DNA of 64,000 nt from an uncultured Porphyromonadaceae bacterium (lineage in GTDB: Bacteria; Bacteroidota; Bacteroidia; Bacteroidales; Muribaculaceae), in the NCBI GenBank assembly GCA_947175265.1, contig CAMWMD010000008.1, positions 24,847 through 88,846 of the forward strand, read 5' to 3'. The notes below the pieces were generated by a model. It was not told the origin of the DNA. It did no database searches and saw only the letters and a list, made by a program, of their open reading frames with translations. A program made the position numbers and the translations under genes. Positions 35,788 to 45,713 of this stretch are shown in pieces (position 1 is the first letter of the stretch; the number at the start of each line of letters is the position of its first letter).

Positions 35788-36417
35788 ATGAGCGATGCCG
35801 CATATCATATCATAGCCTTGACGGTAGTGGCTGTGGCCCTTTTCAAGGGTTACAGCAGCGGTTTTACAGGTCAGGTGTCGGGGGTGCTGGGGTTTGCTTT
35901 CGGTGCTGTCTGCTCCCACGTGTTTTCTGACGATGTGGAGGGTTTCATAAGGTGGCTTGTCCCGAGTATCGGTCATGTCCCCGGCAACACGTTTATATAT
36001 AGTGTTTTGGCCGTTACGGTGATATATATTGGCGTGTACGTGATTTTCCGGATGCTTACGGGGGTCTTGCGCAGCGCCATGCAGGTCTTCGGGCTTGGCC
36101 TTCTCGACCGCCTTCTCGGCGCGGGCTTTTGCGTGGTGAAATACTTGCTCCTCCTCTCCATAGTCTACAACGTCATAGTCTGCATCAATCCGCATTCTCC
36201 ACTGATGAAATATGCGAATGCCGACGACGGCAACATTGTGGAGGGTGTGATGCTTCTTGCTCCGGAGTTCCTGGGGTGTTACAGTTTCACCGATCTCGCC
36301 CACATACTCCAACTTCGTGAGGCAAGGAAAATTAGTGTCAACCATCGGGTGTATCCCTGCGTTATAAATTCAGAAGCCGGACTTCCGGATAATAAAATAA
36401 AGATAGAAAATGCTTAA
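35788..36417 (+). CDS. CvpA-family membrane protein
   Basis: 209 residues, four predicted membrane helices in the first 130 residues, with the family's GFTGQVSGVLGFAFGAV near the start. CvpA is linked to envelope stress and colicin V export; its molecular role is unclear. It overlaps sufC by 8 bases. Confidence 0.85.
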   Translation: MSDAAYHIIALTVVAVALFKGYSSGFTGQVSGVLGFAFGAVCSHVFSDDVEGFIRWLVPSIGHVPGNTFIYSVLAVTVIYIGVYVIFRMLTGVLRSAMQVFGLGLLDRLLGAGFCVVKYLLLLSIVYNVIVCINPHSPLMKYANADDGNIVEGVMLLAPEFLGCYSFTDLAHILQLREARKISVNHRVYPCVINSEAGLPDNKIKIENA

Positions 36418-37174
36418 AGTCGAAAATCTCCATGCCCGCATCAACGGTAAGGAAATTCTGAAAGGTATAAATCTTGAAGTGCGACCCGGCGAGGTGCACG
36501 CAATAATGGGCCCCAACGGGTCAGGAAAATCAACGCTCTCCATGGTGCTTGCCGGGAATCCTACATACGAGGTGACGGAAGGGAGCGTAAGTTTCTACGA
36601 CAAGGATCTGCTTGCCATGTCGCCTGAAATCAGAAGCCATGAAGGCCTTTTCCTCGGATTTCAGTATCCCGTGGAGATTCCCGGAGTCTCTATGGTGAAT
36701 TTCATGCGTGCTGCCGTCAATGCCAAGCGGGAGTATTTCGGGGAGGGCCCGATGAGTGCTACCGATTTTCTCAAATTGATGCGGGAGAAGAGGGCGGTCG
36801 TGGAACTCGATACCAAACTCGCTTCCCGTTCGGTCAATGAAGGTTTCTCGGGAGGTGAGAAGAAGCGTAACGAGATTTTCCAGATGGCCGTGCTTGAGCC
36901 GAGGCTTTCTATCCTTGACGAGACTGACTCCGGTCTCGATATAGATGCTCTGCGTGTTGTGGCGGAGGGGGTCAATAAACTCAAGACCGAGAACAACGCC
37001 ACTATAGTCATTACCCATTATCAGCGTCTGCTCGATTACATTAAGCCCCAGTTTATCCATATCCTCTATAAAGGTAGGATTGTGATGACAGGTGGCCCTG
37101 AACTCGCGCTTGAACTTGAGGAGAGGGGTTACGACTGGATAAAACAGCAGGTGGATGCCCAAGAAAATAACTGA
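36410..37174 (+). CDS. sufC: Fe-S cluster assembly ATPase SufC
   Basis: 254 residues, ABC ATPase: GPNGSGKS (Walker A, about 34-41), SGGEKKRNE signature, LSILDETDSGLD (Walker B). Powers the SufBCD scaffold. sufB, which normally lies next to sufC and is needed for the scaffold, is not in this operon. Confidence 0.96.
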   Translation: MLKVENLHARINGKEILKGINLEVRPGEVHAIMGPNGSGKSTLSMVLAGNPTYEVTEGSVSFYDKDLLAMSPEIRSHEGLFLGFQYPVEIPGVSMVNFMRAAVNAKREYFGEGPMSATDFLKLMREKRAVVELDTKLASRSVNEGFSGGEKKRNEIFQMAVLEPRLSILDETDSGLDIDALRVVAEGVNKLKTENNATIVITHYQRLLDYIKPQFIHILYKGRIVMTGGPELALELEERGYDWIKQQVDAQENN

Positions 37175-37227
37175 CATGCTTCGCCGGAATTCTGACTCAC
37201 GTATTTCCGGGATAACAAGGAAGGGAA

Positions 37228-38598
37228 ATGAATGCTCTAAAACAATATATAGACCTTTACAAACGACATAATGACCTTGTCGACGGTAATAGTGCCGGGG
37301 TGCTCAACGCTCTCCGTCCGGGCGCGCTTGAGGCTCTTGAGAATATGAGGTTGCCGGCTTACGGATCGGAAAATTATGAGACTACCGATCTCGAGGCAAT
37401 ACTCTCGCCGGATTACGGCGTGAATATAGCGAGAGTGGACATTGACGTGAATCCTGCCGCCACATTTCATTGCGGGGTGCCCAATCTATCGACGGCTCTT
37501 TTTCTGAACGTCAACGATATATATGCTGAGACGGAAAGGTCGCATGAGGGTTTGCCGGAGGGTGTCTATGCCGGCAGTCTGCGTCGTTTTGCCACGGAAT
37601 ATCCGGAAGTGGCGGCCAAATATTACGGTGCCTGTGCGGATATTGAAAATCCTATAGTGGCTCTCGACACACTCCTTGCACAGGATGGTGTCGCCGTGTG
37701 GGTGAAAAAGGGTGTGAAGGTAGAAAAGCCTTTGCAAATTGTGAATATTCTCCAGAACGGAGTGCCTCTAATGGCTGTGCGACGCCTTCTCGTGATTGTG
37801 GAGGAAGGTGCAGAGGTGACTATTCTCGGTTGTGACCATACCCAGAATCCGGATGTCGAATTTCTGGCTTTACAGACTGTTGAGATGTTTGTTGACAAGG
37901 GTAGCCGGCTTGATTACTATGATCTTGAGGAGTCGACAGAGAAGACGTCAAGGCTTTCCTCCCTATATTTGAGACAGGGTGCCGACAGCAATGTGCTCAT
38001 CGACGGCATGACCCTCTATAATGGAAGGACAAGGAATGAGTATTATTGTCGCTTTGAAGGGGAAAGAGGCTCGCTGCGCCTCCTCGGTATGGGTATAGAA
38101 GACCGCAGCCGGCGTCTCGACACTTATACAAAGGTGGATCATCTGCATAAGGAATGCCATACGGATGAGTTGTTCAAGTTTGTGCTTGATGATGAGGCCG
38201 TGGGTGCGTTCGCAGGGTTGGTGCACGTGGTGAAAGGGGCCGATAAGACGGAGGCTTATCAGAGCAACAGGAATATTGTGGGGTCAGACAAGGCCCGGAT
38301 GTTCTCCAAGCCTCAGTTGGAGATATATGATGATGACGTGAAGTGCAGTCATGGTGCCGCGACGGGACAACTTGACGAGACTCAGGTATTCTATATGCGT
38401 ACGAGAGGGATACCGGAAGATACCGCCAAACTGTTGTTGAAGCAGGCGTTTATGGCAGATGTCATAGATGGTGTCCGCATGAAAGGGTTGAAGGAACGTC
38501 TTCAACTTCTCGTGGAGCGTCGATTTGCGGGGCATCCGCTTAATTGTTCCTCTTGTCATTCGGCATGCCCGCAAGGAGAGGAGGGTGAGGAATGTTGA
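37228..38598 (+). CDS. sufD: Fe-S cluster assembly protein SufD
   Basis: 456 residues, beta-helix core and the C-terminal SufBD part (KCSHGAATGQLDE, with the conserved His). The tail ends in a cysteine cluster (CSSCHSACPQGEEGEEC). It binds SufC and SufB. It shares 7 bases with sufS. SufD here is a proper SufD, not SufB: it lacks the SufB-specific length and N-terminal part. Confidence 0.93.
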   Translation: MNALKQYIDLYKRHNDLVDGNSAGVLNALRPGALEALENMRLPAYGSENYETTDLEAILSPDYGVNIARVDIDVNPAATFHCGVPNLSTALFLNVNDIYAETERSHEGLPEGVYAGSLRRFATEYPEVAAKYYGACADIENPIVALDTLLAQDGVAVWVKKGVKVEKPLQIVNILQNGVPLMAVRRLLVIVEEGAEVTILGCDHTQNPDVEFLALQTVEMFVDKGSRLDYYDLEESTEKTSRLSSLYLRQGADSNVLIDGMTLYNGRTRNEYYCRFEGERGSLRLLGMGIEDRSRRLDTYTKVDHLHKECHTDELFKFVLDDEAVGAFAGLVHVVKGADKTEAYQSNRNIVGSDKARMFSKPQLEIYDDDVKCSHGAATGQLDETQVFYMRTRGIPEDTAKLLLKQAFMADVIDGVRMKGLKERLQLLVERRFAGHPLNCSSCHSACPQGEEGEEC

Positions 38599-39815
38599 CC
38601 GAAAGCGACATAATACGGTTGCGTGAGGAATTCCCCATACTCGGAAGGGAAGTGTCGGGCAGGAAGATGGTGTATCTTGACAATACCGCTACTTCCCAGA
38701 CACCCCGTTCCGTCGTGGATGAGATACACCGTATCTATACCACATCGAAGGCCAACGTACACCGTGGCGTTCACACTCTGTCGCAGGAGATGACTGATCT
38801 TCAGGAGCAGAGCCGTGAGCGCATAAGGAAATATATAAATGCGGAGTCGCGTGAGGAGGTGATTTTCACCCGGGGCACGACAGAGGCTATAAATCTTGTG
38901 GCCTCTTCGTTCGGAAGCAGATTCCACGAGGGGGATGAGGTGATACTTACCGTCATGGAGCATCATGCCAATATCGTACCCTGGCAACTGTTGCGTGATA
39001 GGTGCGGGATTGTGCTTCGTGTGGTGGATATAAACGACAAGGGGGAACTTGATATGGAACAGTACCGTTCCCTCTTCAACGAGCGCACTGTCATGGCTTC
39101 ATTCTGTCATGTCAGCAATGTGTTGGGTACGGTCAATCCGGTGAAGGAGATGATTTCCTTCGCCCATTCCAAGGGTGTGCCGGTGTTGGTCGACGGAGCC
39201 CAGGCATCCCCGCATCTCCTTATCGATGTGATGGATCTGGATTGCGATTTCTACGTCTTTTCTGCCCATAAGATGTATGGCCCGACGGGTATAGGTGTGC
39301 TATACGGGAAAAAACGCTGGCTTGAGGAGATGCCTCCCTATCAGGGTGGCGGCGAGATGATAGCGAAAGTTACGTTTGCACACACCACCTACGCCGAATT
39401 ACCTTTTAAATTCGAGGCCGGAACCCCTGATTTCGTGGGAATAGCGGCGTTCTCCAAAGCGATAGATTTCATTGAGAGAGTAGGCATGGACAACATAGCC
39501 GCCCATGAACATGCTCTCCTTGAATATACGCAGGAAAAGATGGAGAAAGTGCCCGGATTGAGGATTTTCGGTACGGCCCCTGATAAAAGTGCCGTTATCT
39601 CTTTCCTTGTGGGTCGTTCTCATCCGTATGATCTTGGTCTGCTTCTTGACAAACAAGGTGTAGAGGTCCGTACAGGTCATCACTGCGCGATGCCGCTGAT
39701 GGATCGCCTCGACATACCGGGTACGGTCAGGGCATCATTTGCTGTATATAATACATTTGAGGAGGCTGACATGTTTCTGAAGGCACTCACCCGAGCAGCC
39801 GCCATACTTGAATAG
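38592..39815 (+). CDS. sufS: Cysteine desulfurase SufS
   Basis: 407 residues, PLP enzyme, class V aminotransferase fold: TRGTTEAINLVA, PLP Lys in FSAHKMYGPTG, catalytic Cys in RTGHHCAMPLMD. It supplies sulfur for Fe-S clusters. No SufE gene is adjacent. Confidence 0.96.
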   Translation: MLTESDIIRLREEFPILGREVSGRKMVYLDNTATSQTPRSVVDEIHRIYTTSKANVHRGVHTLSQEMTDLQEQSRERIRKYINAESREEVIFTRGTTEAINLVASSFGSRFHEGDEVILTVMEHHANIVPWQLLRDRCGIVLRVVDINDKGELDMEQYRSLFNERTVMASFCHVSNVLGTVNPVKEMISFAHSKGVPVLVDGAQASPHLLIDVMDLDCDFYVFSAHKMYGPTGIGVLYGKKRWLEEMPPYQGGGEMIAKVTFAHTTYAELPFKFEAGTPDFVGIAAFSKAIDFIERVGMDNIAAHEHALLEYTQEKMEKVPGLRIFGTAPDKSAVISFLVGRSHPYDLGLLLDKQGVEVRTGHHCAMPLMDRLDIPGTVRASFAVYNTFEEADMFLKALTRAAAILE

Positions 39816-39830
39816 ATATTTCTGCGACAT

Positions 39831-39885
39831 AAAATTAATTTCCCATCATCTAATGTTAAACAGAAGATGATGGGAAATTAATTTT
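39831..39885. terminator. Bidirectional terminator after sufS
   Basis: A 21-base perfect inverted repeat (39831-39851 with 39865-39885) around a 13-base loop, with a T-run on the right and A-run on the left. It ends sufS and the convergent AAA gene. Confidence 0.9.
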
Positions 39886-39890
39886 TATAC

Positions 39891-41450
39891 TTAGTTAATT
39901 GTCTGTATAAGCCAGTCGGTAATCGTTCTGTCGTCAGTGGAGAAGTTGGCGGCGATGAGGAACACCTTGCGCTTGTCGGCGGAGAAGGGTATTGCGTAGC
40001 CTCTATCGAGAATCTGCTCCAAGGCAACCTGAGTAATGCCGTTTATCTTGAACTCGAAGATGTAGACAAACCTGTCGGTAATGACCTGCATGTCGCATCT
40101 TCCGGCAGCCGAATGAATCTCGGTCCTGACGTTCAGGCCGAGCATCTTGGCTGCTATTGCCATCATGTTCTGGAAATGTATCTCCTTGTTCCGTTCAGGT
40201 TCTGATGGGAGATCGGCGAATAGTGCCCTTAGCCGACGCATGAAGTCATCGGGTCTACCCTCAAGGAAATCGTCGGTCAGAGTCCTCACGTCAAAGTCGC
40301 TTCCACCACCCCTTGTGCGGAAGAAATGGTTCTTTAGCGAGGTCCAGAAAGCCTGGTAGACCTCTCGGTTCGGAAAACCGAGTGTGTATTCCCCCGTCTC
40401 GTGGTCATAACCCTTTATGGTCAGGTATCCCGTCTGATACAGCAGTGGAACGAAATCATACCTCAGGTCTGTAATGTTCCCCAATTGTGCCTCGGTGCGA
40501 CGCTGGCCGTCAAGCCGGTCAAGGGGATATGAGTTGTTCTCGATCAGTCTTATCAGGTAGGAGGGTGAACCTGTGGCGAACCAGAAACTGTCAAGCCTGT
40601 TTTCTTCAAATGCGTAGAGAACGCTGAAAGGGTTGTAGATATCCTCACCCGTGGGGGCGAAGTGGTATCCGTCGTACATTGTCTTGAAAGAATCCCAGAC
40701 TTCTGAGTGCTGCATACCTGTCACTTCGGCGAAATCTGCGACCGATCGGTTGAAATCCCTCCGGAACTCGGATTCCGAGATGCCGCAGAGGTCGTTGTAT
40801 TCCGGGAGCATGGATATATCCCGGAGGTTGTTAAGACCGCTGAAAATGGATACCTTACCGAATCTCGAGACTCCCGTCAGCATGGCGAACCTGATATATT
40901 CGTCGCAAGCCTTTATGCAGGAATAGAAACTGCGGAGTTCATTTCTGAGAGTCTCGTGCAGTTGGTCATCGTGTAGGCAGTCGAGCAGAGGCTTGTCATA
41001 TTCGTCAATCAGGATGACTACCTTTTTATTATACTTAATATGAGCCTTTAGGATAAGTTGCTTGAAGCGGGTGGCGATACTGCCCGAAGATGTCAGGTTA
41101 TAAAGGAGTTCGATTCTGTCAAGATAAAACCCGATATTTTCCACAAGCCGTGATGTGTCCACATAGTTCTCTCCACTGAGGTCAAGACGGAAAACGGGAA
41201 ATTCGGTCCACTCGGATTCAAGGTTTGAAATGGCGAGCCCCTTGAAAAGTTCCCTCTTCCCCTTGAAATAAGCCTCCAGAGTAGACATCAGAAGGCTTTT
41301 CCCGAAACGTCGCGGACGGCTCAGGAAAACATACTTCGCCCTATGCGCCAGCCTATGTATGAGGGCTGTCTTATCCACATAGAAATATTTCTCCTCGATA
41401 ATCTCGGAGAAAGTCTGGATGCCGACCGGGTATTTTATTTCATTCGCCAT
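39891..41450 (-). CDS. AAA-ATPase-like protein with C-terminal PD-(D/E)XK nuclease domain
   Basis: About 519 residues from MANEIKYPVG. N-terminal AAA-ATPase-like domain (PF09820 type) with YVDKTALIHRL and the Walker A-like SRPRRFGKSLLMST; LIDEYDKPLLD is Walker B. A C-terminal domain has CDMQVITDRFVYIFEFK, fitting the Asp...Glu-x-Lys pattern of PD-(D/E)XK nucleases. The family is frequent and variable in Bacteroides; role unknown, perhaps mobile or defence linked. It stands alone. Confidence 0.88.
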   Translation of the reverse strand: MANEIKYPVGIQTFSEIIEEKYFYVDKTALIHRLAHRAKYVFLSRPRRFGKSLLMSTLEAYFKGKRELFKGLAISNLESEWTEFPVFRLDLSGENYVDTSRLVENIGFYLDRIELLYNLTSSGSIATRFKQLILKAHIKYNKKVVILIDEYDKPLLDCLHDDQLHETLRNELRSFYSCIKACDEYIRFAMLTGVSRFGKVSIFSGLNNLRDISMLPEYNDLCGISESEFRRDFNRSVADFAEVTGMQHSEVWDSFKTMYDGYHFAPTGEDIYNPFSVLYAFEENRLDSFWFATGSPSYLIRLIENNSYPLDRLDGQRRTEAQLGNITDLRYDFVPLLYQTGYLTIKGYDHETGEYTLGFPNREVYQAFWTSLKNHFFRTRGGGSDFDVRTLTDDFLEGRPDDFMRRLRALFADLPSEPERNKEIHFQNMMAIAAKMLGLNVRTEIHSAAGRCDMQVITDRFVYIFEFKINGITQVALEQILDRGYAIPFSADKRKVFLIAANFSTDDRTITDWLIQTIN

Positions 41451-41550
41451 GTTCCCCTTTACATAATTGTTTAAGTGCAAAAATAAATAAAAATAATGAG
41501 ATCCCGACCCTTACCAATGAGGAATTTAAATTTTATCTATGTGGATTGGG

Positions 41551-42069
41551 TTATTGAGGTTTAACTTCAGGAAAGAGGATACTGAGGAATTCATTTTCAA
41601 AATTGGGCGTGAACACATCTTTGCCGATATTCGAGCGAATCTCCTCAATGGGCCAGAACCTTCCGCCGTCAAGTTCATCGGATGGGACAATATCGCCATC
41701 AATTACGGTCTTGAATGCGTTGATAAGTTCACGCTCCCTGTCGGATTCAAAAACATACGACTTGATGCATTCCGGTTTGAAATCCTTGATGTTCAATTCC
41801 TCTGCTGCCTCCCTACGAAGGGCCATTTCGACATTCTCACCCAGAGAGATATGCCCTCCGACGGCTGTATCCCATTTCCCGGGCTGAATATCCTTCCACT
41901 CAGGTCGTTTCTGAAGATACAGTCGCCCCAATGAGTCAAATACATGAAGATGCACCACCGGATGAAGCAGTTTGCTTCCGTTATGGCATTCTCCCCTTGA
42001 GGCTGCACCTGTGATGTTCCCGTTTTCATCTACAATCGGAAACATTTCCGCCGAATTGTCTGAGTTCAT
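41551..42069 (-). CDS. Nudix hydrolase
   Basis: About 172 residues from MNSDNSAEMFPIVDENG. The Nudix box is GHISLGENVEMALRREAAEEL, all key Glu present. The opening is like IPP-isomerase and Nudix proteins (LYLQKRPEWKDIQPGKWDT). Substrate unknown. Confidence 0.88.
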   Translation of the reverse strand: MNSDNSAEMFPIVDENGNITGAASRGECHNGSKLLHPVVHLHVFDSLGRLYLQKRPEWKDIQPGKWDTAVGGHISLGENVEMALRREAAEELNIKDFKPECIKSYVFESDRERELINAFKTVIDGDIVPSDELDGGRFWPIEEIRSNIGKDVFTPNFENEFLSILFPEVKPQ

Positions 42070-42349
42070 TTTTATTATTGTTTCTCTGTTAATCAAAAAA
42101 TGTCTAATCTCTTTGAATGAAACCATACACAAAATCAATTATCCTGATATTCTACAAGCATAACTGATAACTGAGTGTGTATGACCACAAGGCAAATTTC
42201 GTCAGAATCCTCGGAATATACAAGAAATCCGTAAGAAATTGCTGATAGTGATGCTTTCTGACTTGAACGGGAATATTTTTCTTTCAAAGGGATTTACTCT
42301 GACATGGAAATTGGTATATACCGATATAACAAATTTAAAATCATTCACC

Positions 42350-43240
42350 ATGCGCAACACGACAACACTTCCTTGCGTCACCAAGTCAGAAATCCTGAAC
42401 TCCGATCTCCATCACCTCACACGAATCTTCAACCGTTGGCTGAAGTTGCTGACCAGTTATGGAAAACTCGACTTGACAGAGATCGGATCAGATTTCACTG
42501 TCATTTCCAAGGTGATTAAATCAGAAGGCATCGATAAAAAAGTAAAACGTGCCGTGAAACGTTGCCGGGATTACGCGCTTGCAAAGGCGTTGAATCTTGG
42601 GGATTTCACAAAGGCTCTCAACCGGGCTTTGCGAATAATGTGTAGGGCTCAGGAAGACCGTGAGACACATATTATAAAGAAGCAACGTGCAGATCAGGGT
42701 ATGTCCGAACGTTACCGACCGCTTACAAAACGTCTTCAGAAAGAGAAGATAAGGAAGATAGGTAAAGAATTGATATATACCGATTCCCAAACAGATGATC
42801 CGAGGACAAACAGACTCGTAAGACGTATCGTGGAGAAAAGAGCCGCCCAGACGGTACACCGTATCGGTTTCGGCCGAAACCGTGATAACAATAGGTTTCG
42901 TCAGAGCGTGCGGCGTGCGACATCATTCAGCCTCTACAACGTTAATTTCACTGAATATGACGCTCAGAAGCGTGTCACCGGTACACATTGGAAAGTAATT
43001 AGCATTCCCCGTAAAGGGAAGAAGATGCTCAAGGCTAAGTTGAGTTACAATTCAGCAGAGGAGGCTATGCAAGCATGTGAACGATATATCCAAAGCCATC
43101 CTGACGATCCGCGACCCATGACCACTTATAAGTGTGAACATTGTGGCAAGTGGCATATCGGGCACGAAAGAATGCCGGACCGTATGCCCGAAATGATCTC
43201 GGATGAAAAGCATGAGGATGACACAAAAATACCTGCATGA
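42350..43240 (+). CDS. Unrecognised basic protein with C-terminal cysteine-histidine motif
   Basis: About 296 residues from the ATG at 42350 (MRNTTTLPCV); an earlier in-frame start at 42239 is less likely. Very rich in Arg and Lys in the middle (residues 60-230). The C-terminus has YKCEHCGKWHIGH, a Cys2-His pattern that could bind zinc. No signal peptide or membrane segment. A nucleic-acid-binding role is possible from charge, but this is only inference. Confidence 0.6.
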   Translation: MRNTTTLPCVTKSEILNSDLHHLTRIFNRWLKLLTSYGKLDLTEIGSDFTVISKVIKSEGIDKKVKRAVKRCRDYALAKALNLGDFTKALNRALRIMCRAQEDRETHIIKKQRADQGMSERYRPLTKRLQKEKIRKIGKELIYTDSQTDDPRTNRLVRRIVEKRAAQTVHRIGFGRNRDNNRFRQSVRRATSFSLYNVNFTEYDAQKRVTGTHWKVISIPRKGKKMLKAKLSYNSAEEAMQACERYIQSHPDDPRPMTTYKCEHCGKWHIGHERMPDRMPEMISDEKHEDDTKIPA

Positions 43241-43297
43241 GGCCGTTCGTACCTAAGGCCGCTGAAGATTGCAGGGAAATCGGCAGGGAAAGGGTTG

Positions 43298-44668
43298 TCA
43301 GAGGTGCAACTCTTTCTTATGCCCGAGGGTCCGGGTGTAACTGAATATTCCGGCACACAGAGCGAACCCCATCGAGAGGCATAGACAAACTGTGACTGCC
43401 TTATACTCAACAAGCAATGCGAATACTGAACTTACAATGGTCGCGCCGAGGGTCTGACCGACCAAGCGGGCGGTGCTCTGCATACCGCCCGCTCCCCCGG
43501 TGCGATGGACGGGGGTAGCCATTACCATCACGATGTTGTTGGGAGTCTGGAACATACCGAATCCCACACCGCAAATAGCCATGCGCCATGCAATGTTCCA
43601 CTCTGCCGGTTCGTTCCCGGCAAACAGCAGAAGCACGATGCCGCAGATGAATACTGCCATACCAAAAGCCGCTGTCGCTCCCGGATTATGCCGCTCCACA
43701 TAGCGGGCGGCGATAGGGGAGACTATCATTGTGGCAATAGGCCACGGGGTCATGAGCAGACCGGTTGTTATGGCTGAGAAATGATAATTGTTCAGATAGA
43801 GGAAAGGAAGTGAAATCATGGTGATGTTCTGCGCTATGAATGAACATACGGAGGTGGCGATGCTCATGGCATACATCGAATTTCTGAAAAGGTCGACCGG
43901 AAGAAGTGGTTGCTCATGACGGAATTGACGTCTCACATAAAACACTCCGGTGATGACCCCTATAATCAGCAGAACCGCACTCAACGCTATATCCCCCTTG
44001 CGTGAGAAATTGCCTAAAGCGAAAAATATCAACCCGAAGACCACCATATTTTCCAATGCACTGACCCAATCAAATTTGGGGATATGGTCTTTCGGAGGAT
44101 TCTCGGGAAGAAGTCGCCAGCCTATGATGAAAGCCGCGAATCCCAACGGGACGTTGATAAGGAAAAGCCAATGCCATGACGCTATCGAAAGGATTGCTCC
44201 GGCTATTGTAGGGCCGGCGGCCGTGGCTATCGCAATGCACATTGCATTCAGGGCCATACCCCTCCCCAGTATCTCCCGGGGATAGATGAGACGCACGAGG
44301 GCTATATTCACACCCATGACGCATGCCGCGCCCACACCCTGCACGGCGCGTGAGAGCACTACCATGATGAAATTCTGTGAGGCTGCGCACAGGGCCGACG
44401 ATATGGTGAAAATCACCACACCGGTGAGGAAAATGCGTTTGTAGCTGTGGATATCCCCCATGGAACTGACAGGGAGCAGAAGCATGGTTATGACCAACTG
44501 ATAAATCGTGATTATCCAGACTGCCGATGAATTGCTTATGGAGAATTTTTCAGCCAGAATAGGAAGCGCGACATTCACTACCGTCACATCAAGAACGGTC
44601 ATCACCAGCACAATCTGCAAGGCGATGACCGCTATATATTTCCGATATGAGAAACCTATCCCATCCAT
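43298..44668 (-). CDS. MFS multidrug exporter (EmrB/QacA-like)
   Basis: 456 residues, 12-14 membrane helices. Hallmarks are LDVTVVNVALPILAE near the start and the RAVQGVGAACVMG loop. Starts 20 bases after lgt ends, same strand. Substrate not known. Confidence 0.9.
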   Translation of the reverse strand: MDGIGFSYRKYIAVIALQIVLVMTVLDVTVVNVALPILAEKFSISNSSAVWIITIYQLVITMLLLPVSSMGDIHSYKRIFLTGVVIFTISSALCAASQNFIMVVLSRAVQGVGAACVMGVNIALVRLIYPREILGRGMALNAMCIAIATAAGPTIAGAILSIASWHWLFLINVPLGFAAFIIGWRLLPENPPKDHIPKFDWVSALENMVVFGLIFFALGNFSRKGDIALSAVLLIIGVITGVFYVRRQFRHEQPLLPVDLFRNSMYAMSIATSVCSFIAQNITMISLPFLYLNNYHFSAITTGLLMTPWPIATMIVSPIAARYVERHNPGATAAFGMAVFICGIVLLLFAGNEPAEWNIAWRMAICGVGFGMFQTPNNIVMVMATPVHRTGGAGGMQSTARLVGQTLGATIVSSVFALLVEYKAVTVCLCLSMGFALCAGIFSYTRTLGHKKELHL

Positions 44669-44687
44669 AAAGACCGTCAGATCTGGC

Positions 44688-45560
44688 TTACTTGCGATAG
44701 GGATTACGGGGCTTGGACGATTCCAATTCCTCGGCGAAATGGTTGGGGAAGGTCCAATGCTGACGCGGATGGCTCATGGCCCATATCACGAGCCCTATTC
44801 CGAGAAGGATAAATGGGATACTCAGCATCTGGCCTAAATTCATACCGTATTTCTCAATCATCTCGTATTCGGATGCCACCTGCACATTCTTCACATATTC
44901 GATGAGGAAGCGGGGTAGGAAGATACCGATGAAGAAAATGCCTGTGATGAGGTAAGGACGCTCCTCGGCATTCTTTTTCCAATACATCCACATCAGAAGG
45001 CCGAAGAGTGCGAAATAGCAGAGTGCCTCATATATCTGGGTGGGGTGTTTGGGCACCGTCTCTCCGTCACGCAGAAAAATGAATCCCCAGGGCAGATCGG
45101 TCTCCCCACCATAAATCTCACTGTTCATCAGGTTGCCGAGGCGGATAAGACCGCCGACAAGAGCGATGGCTATCACTAACTTGTCAAACGTCCAGGAGGC
45201 CGGCCTCTTGGTCACGAACCAGGAGAAAAGGAACACGGCTATGATATTGGCGATCGTGCCGCCGTGAGAAGCGAGGCCACCGTTCCAGATCTTGAAAATC
45301 TCGGCGGGATGCTTCGAATAGAAATCCCATTCATAGAAAAAGACGTGACCAAGGCGGGAGCCCACTATTGTGGCCACAACGATATAGGCCAGCAATATGC
45401 CGAGCCATTTCTCGGGCGCACCCTCATGGCGGAACATCCTCCCCACAATATTATAACCGATGATGAAGCCTACGGCAAATGCCAATCCGTACCAACGGAC
45501 TGAAAAAGGACCAAAACTGAAAAGCACCGGATCTGCATTCCAGGTAATGAAGTCAAGCAT
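44688..45560 (-). CDS. lgt: Prolipoprotein diacylglyceryl transferase
   Basis: 290 residues, seven membrane helices. Conserved RWYGLAFAVGF, GGLASHGG (active His), and RLGNLMNSEIYGG. Transfers diacylglycerol to the lipobox Cys of lipoproteins at the inner membrane. Confidence 0.96.
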   Translation of the reverse strand: MLDFITWNADPVLFSFGPFSVRWYGLAFAVGFIIGYNIVGRMFRHEGAPEKWLGILLAYIVVATIVGSRLGHVFFYEWDFYSKHPAEIFKIWNGGLASHGGTIANIIAVFLFSWFVTKRPASWTFDKLVIAIALVGGLIRLGNLMNSEIYGGETDLPWGFIFLRDGETVPKHPTQIYEALCYFALFGLLMWMYWKKNAEERPYLITGIFFIGIFLPRFLIEYVKNVQVASEYEMIEKYGMNLGQMLSIPFILLGIGLVIWAMSHPRQHWTFPNHFAEELESSKPRNPYRK

Positions 45561-45653
45561 ATAATATCAGATAAGTTTCAATAAAAGAACCGGACGCCCC
45601 GGGTTCGGACTGCGTCTGAAGGATTAACGCGGTGAGGCCCTCTTTTATTATCT

Positions 45654-45689
45654 GAAAAAGGCCATAACTCCTTGCTGGAATCATGGCCT
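45654..45689 (-). terminator. Terminator of ackA
   Basis: Arms AGGCCAT (45659-45665) and ATGGCCT (45683-45689); on the minus strand five T follow (45655-45658 region). Confidence 0.75.
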
Positions 45690-45713
45690 CCCTATACTTT
45701 CAGTCTATAAGGC

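Noticed and set aside
45561..45658. tRNA-like GGTTCGGAC in the gap before ackA
   Set aside because: The arms needed for an acceptor stem are not present; only the ackA terminator is supported.
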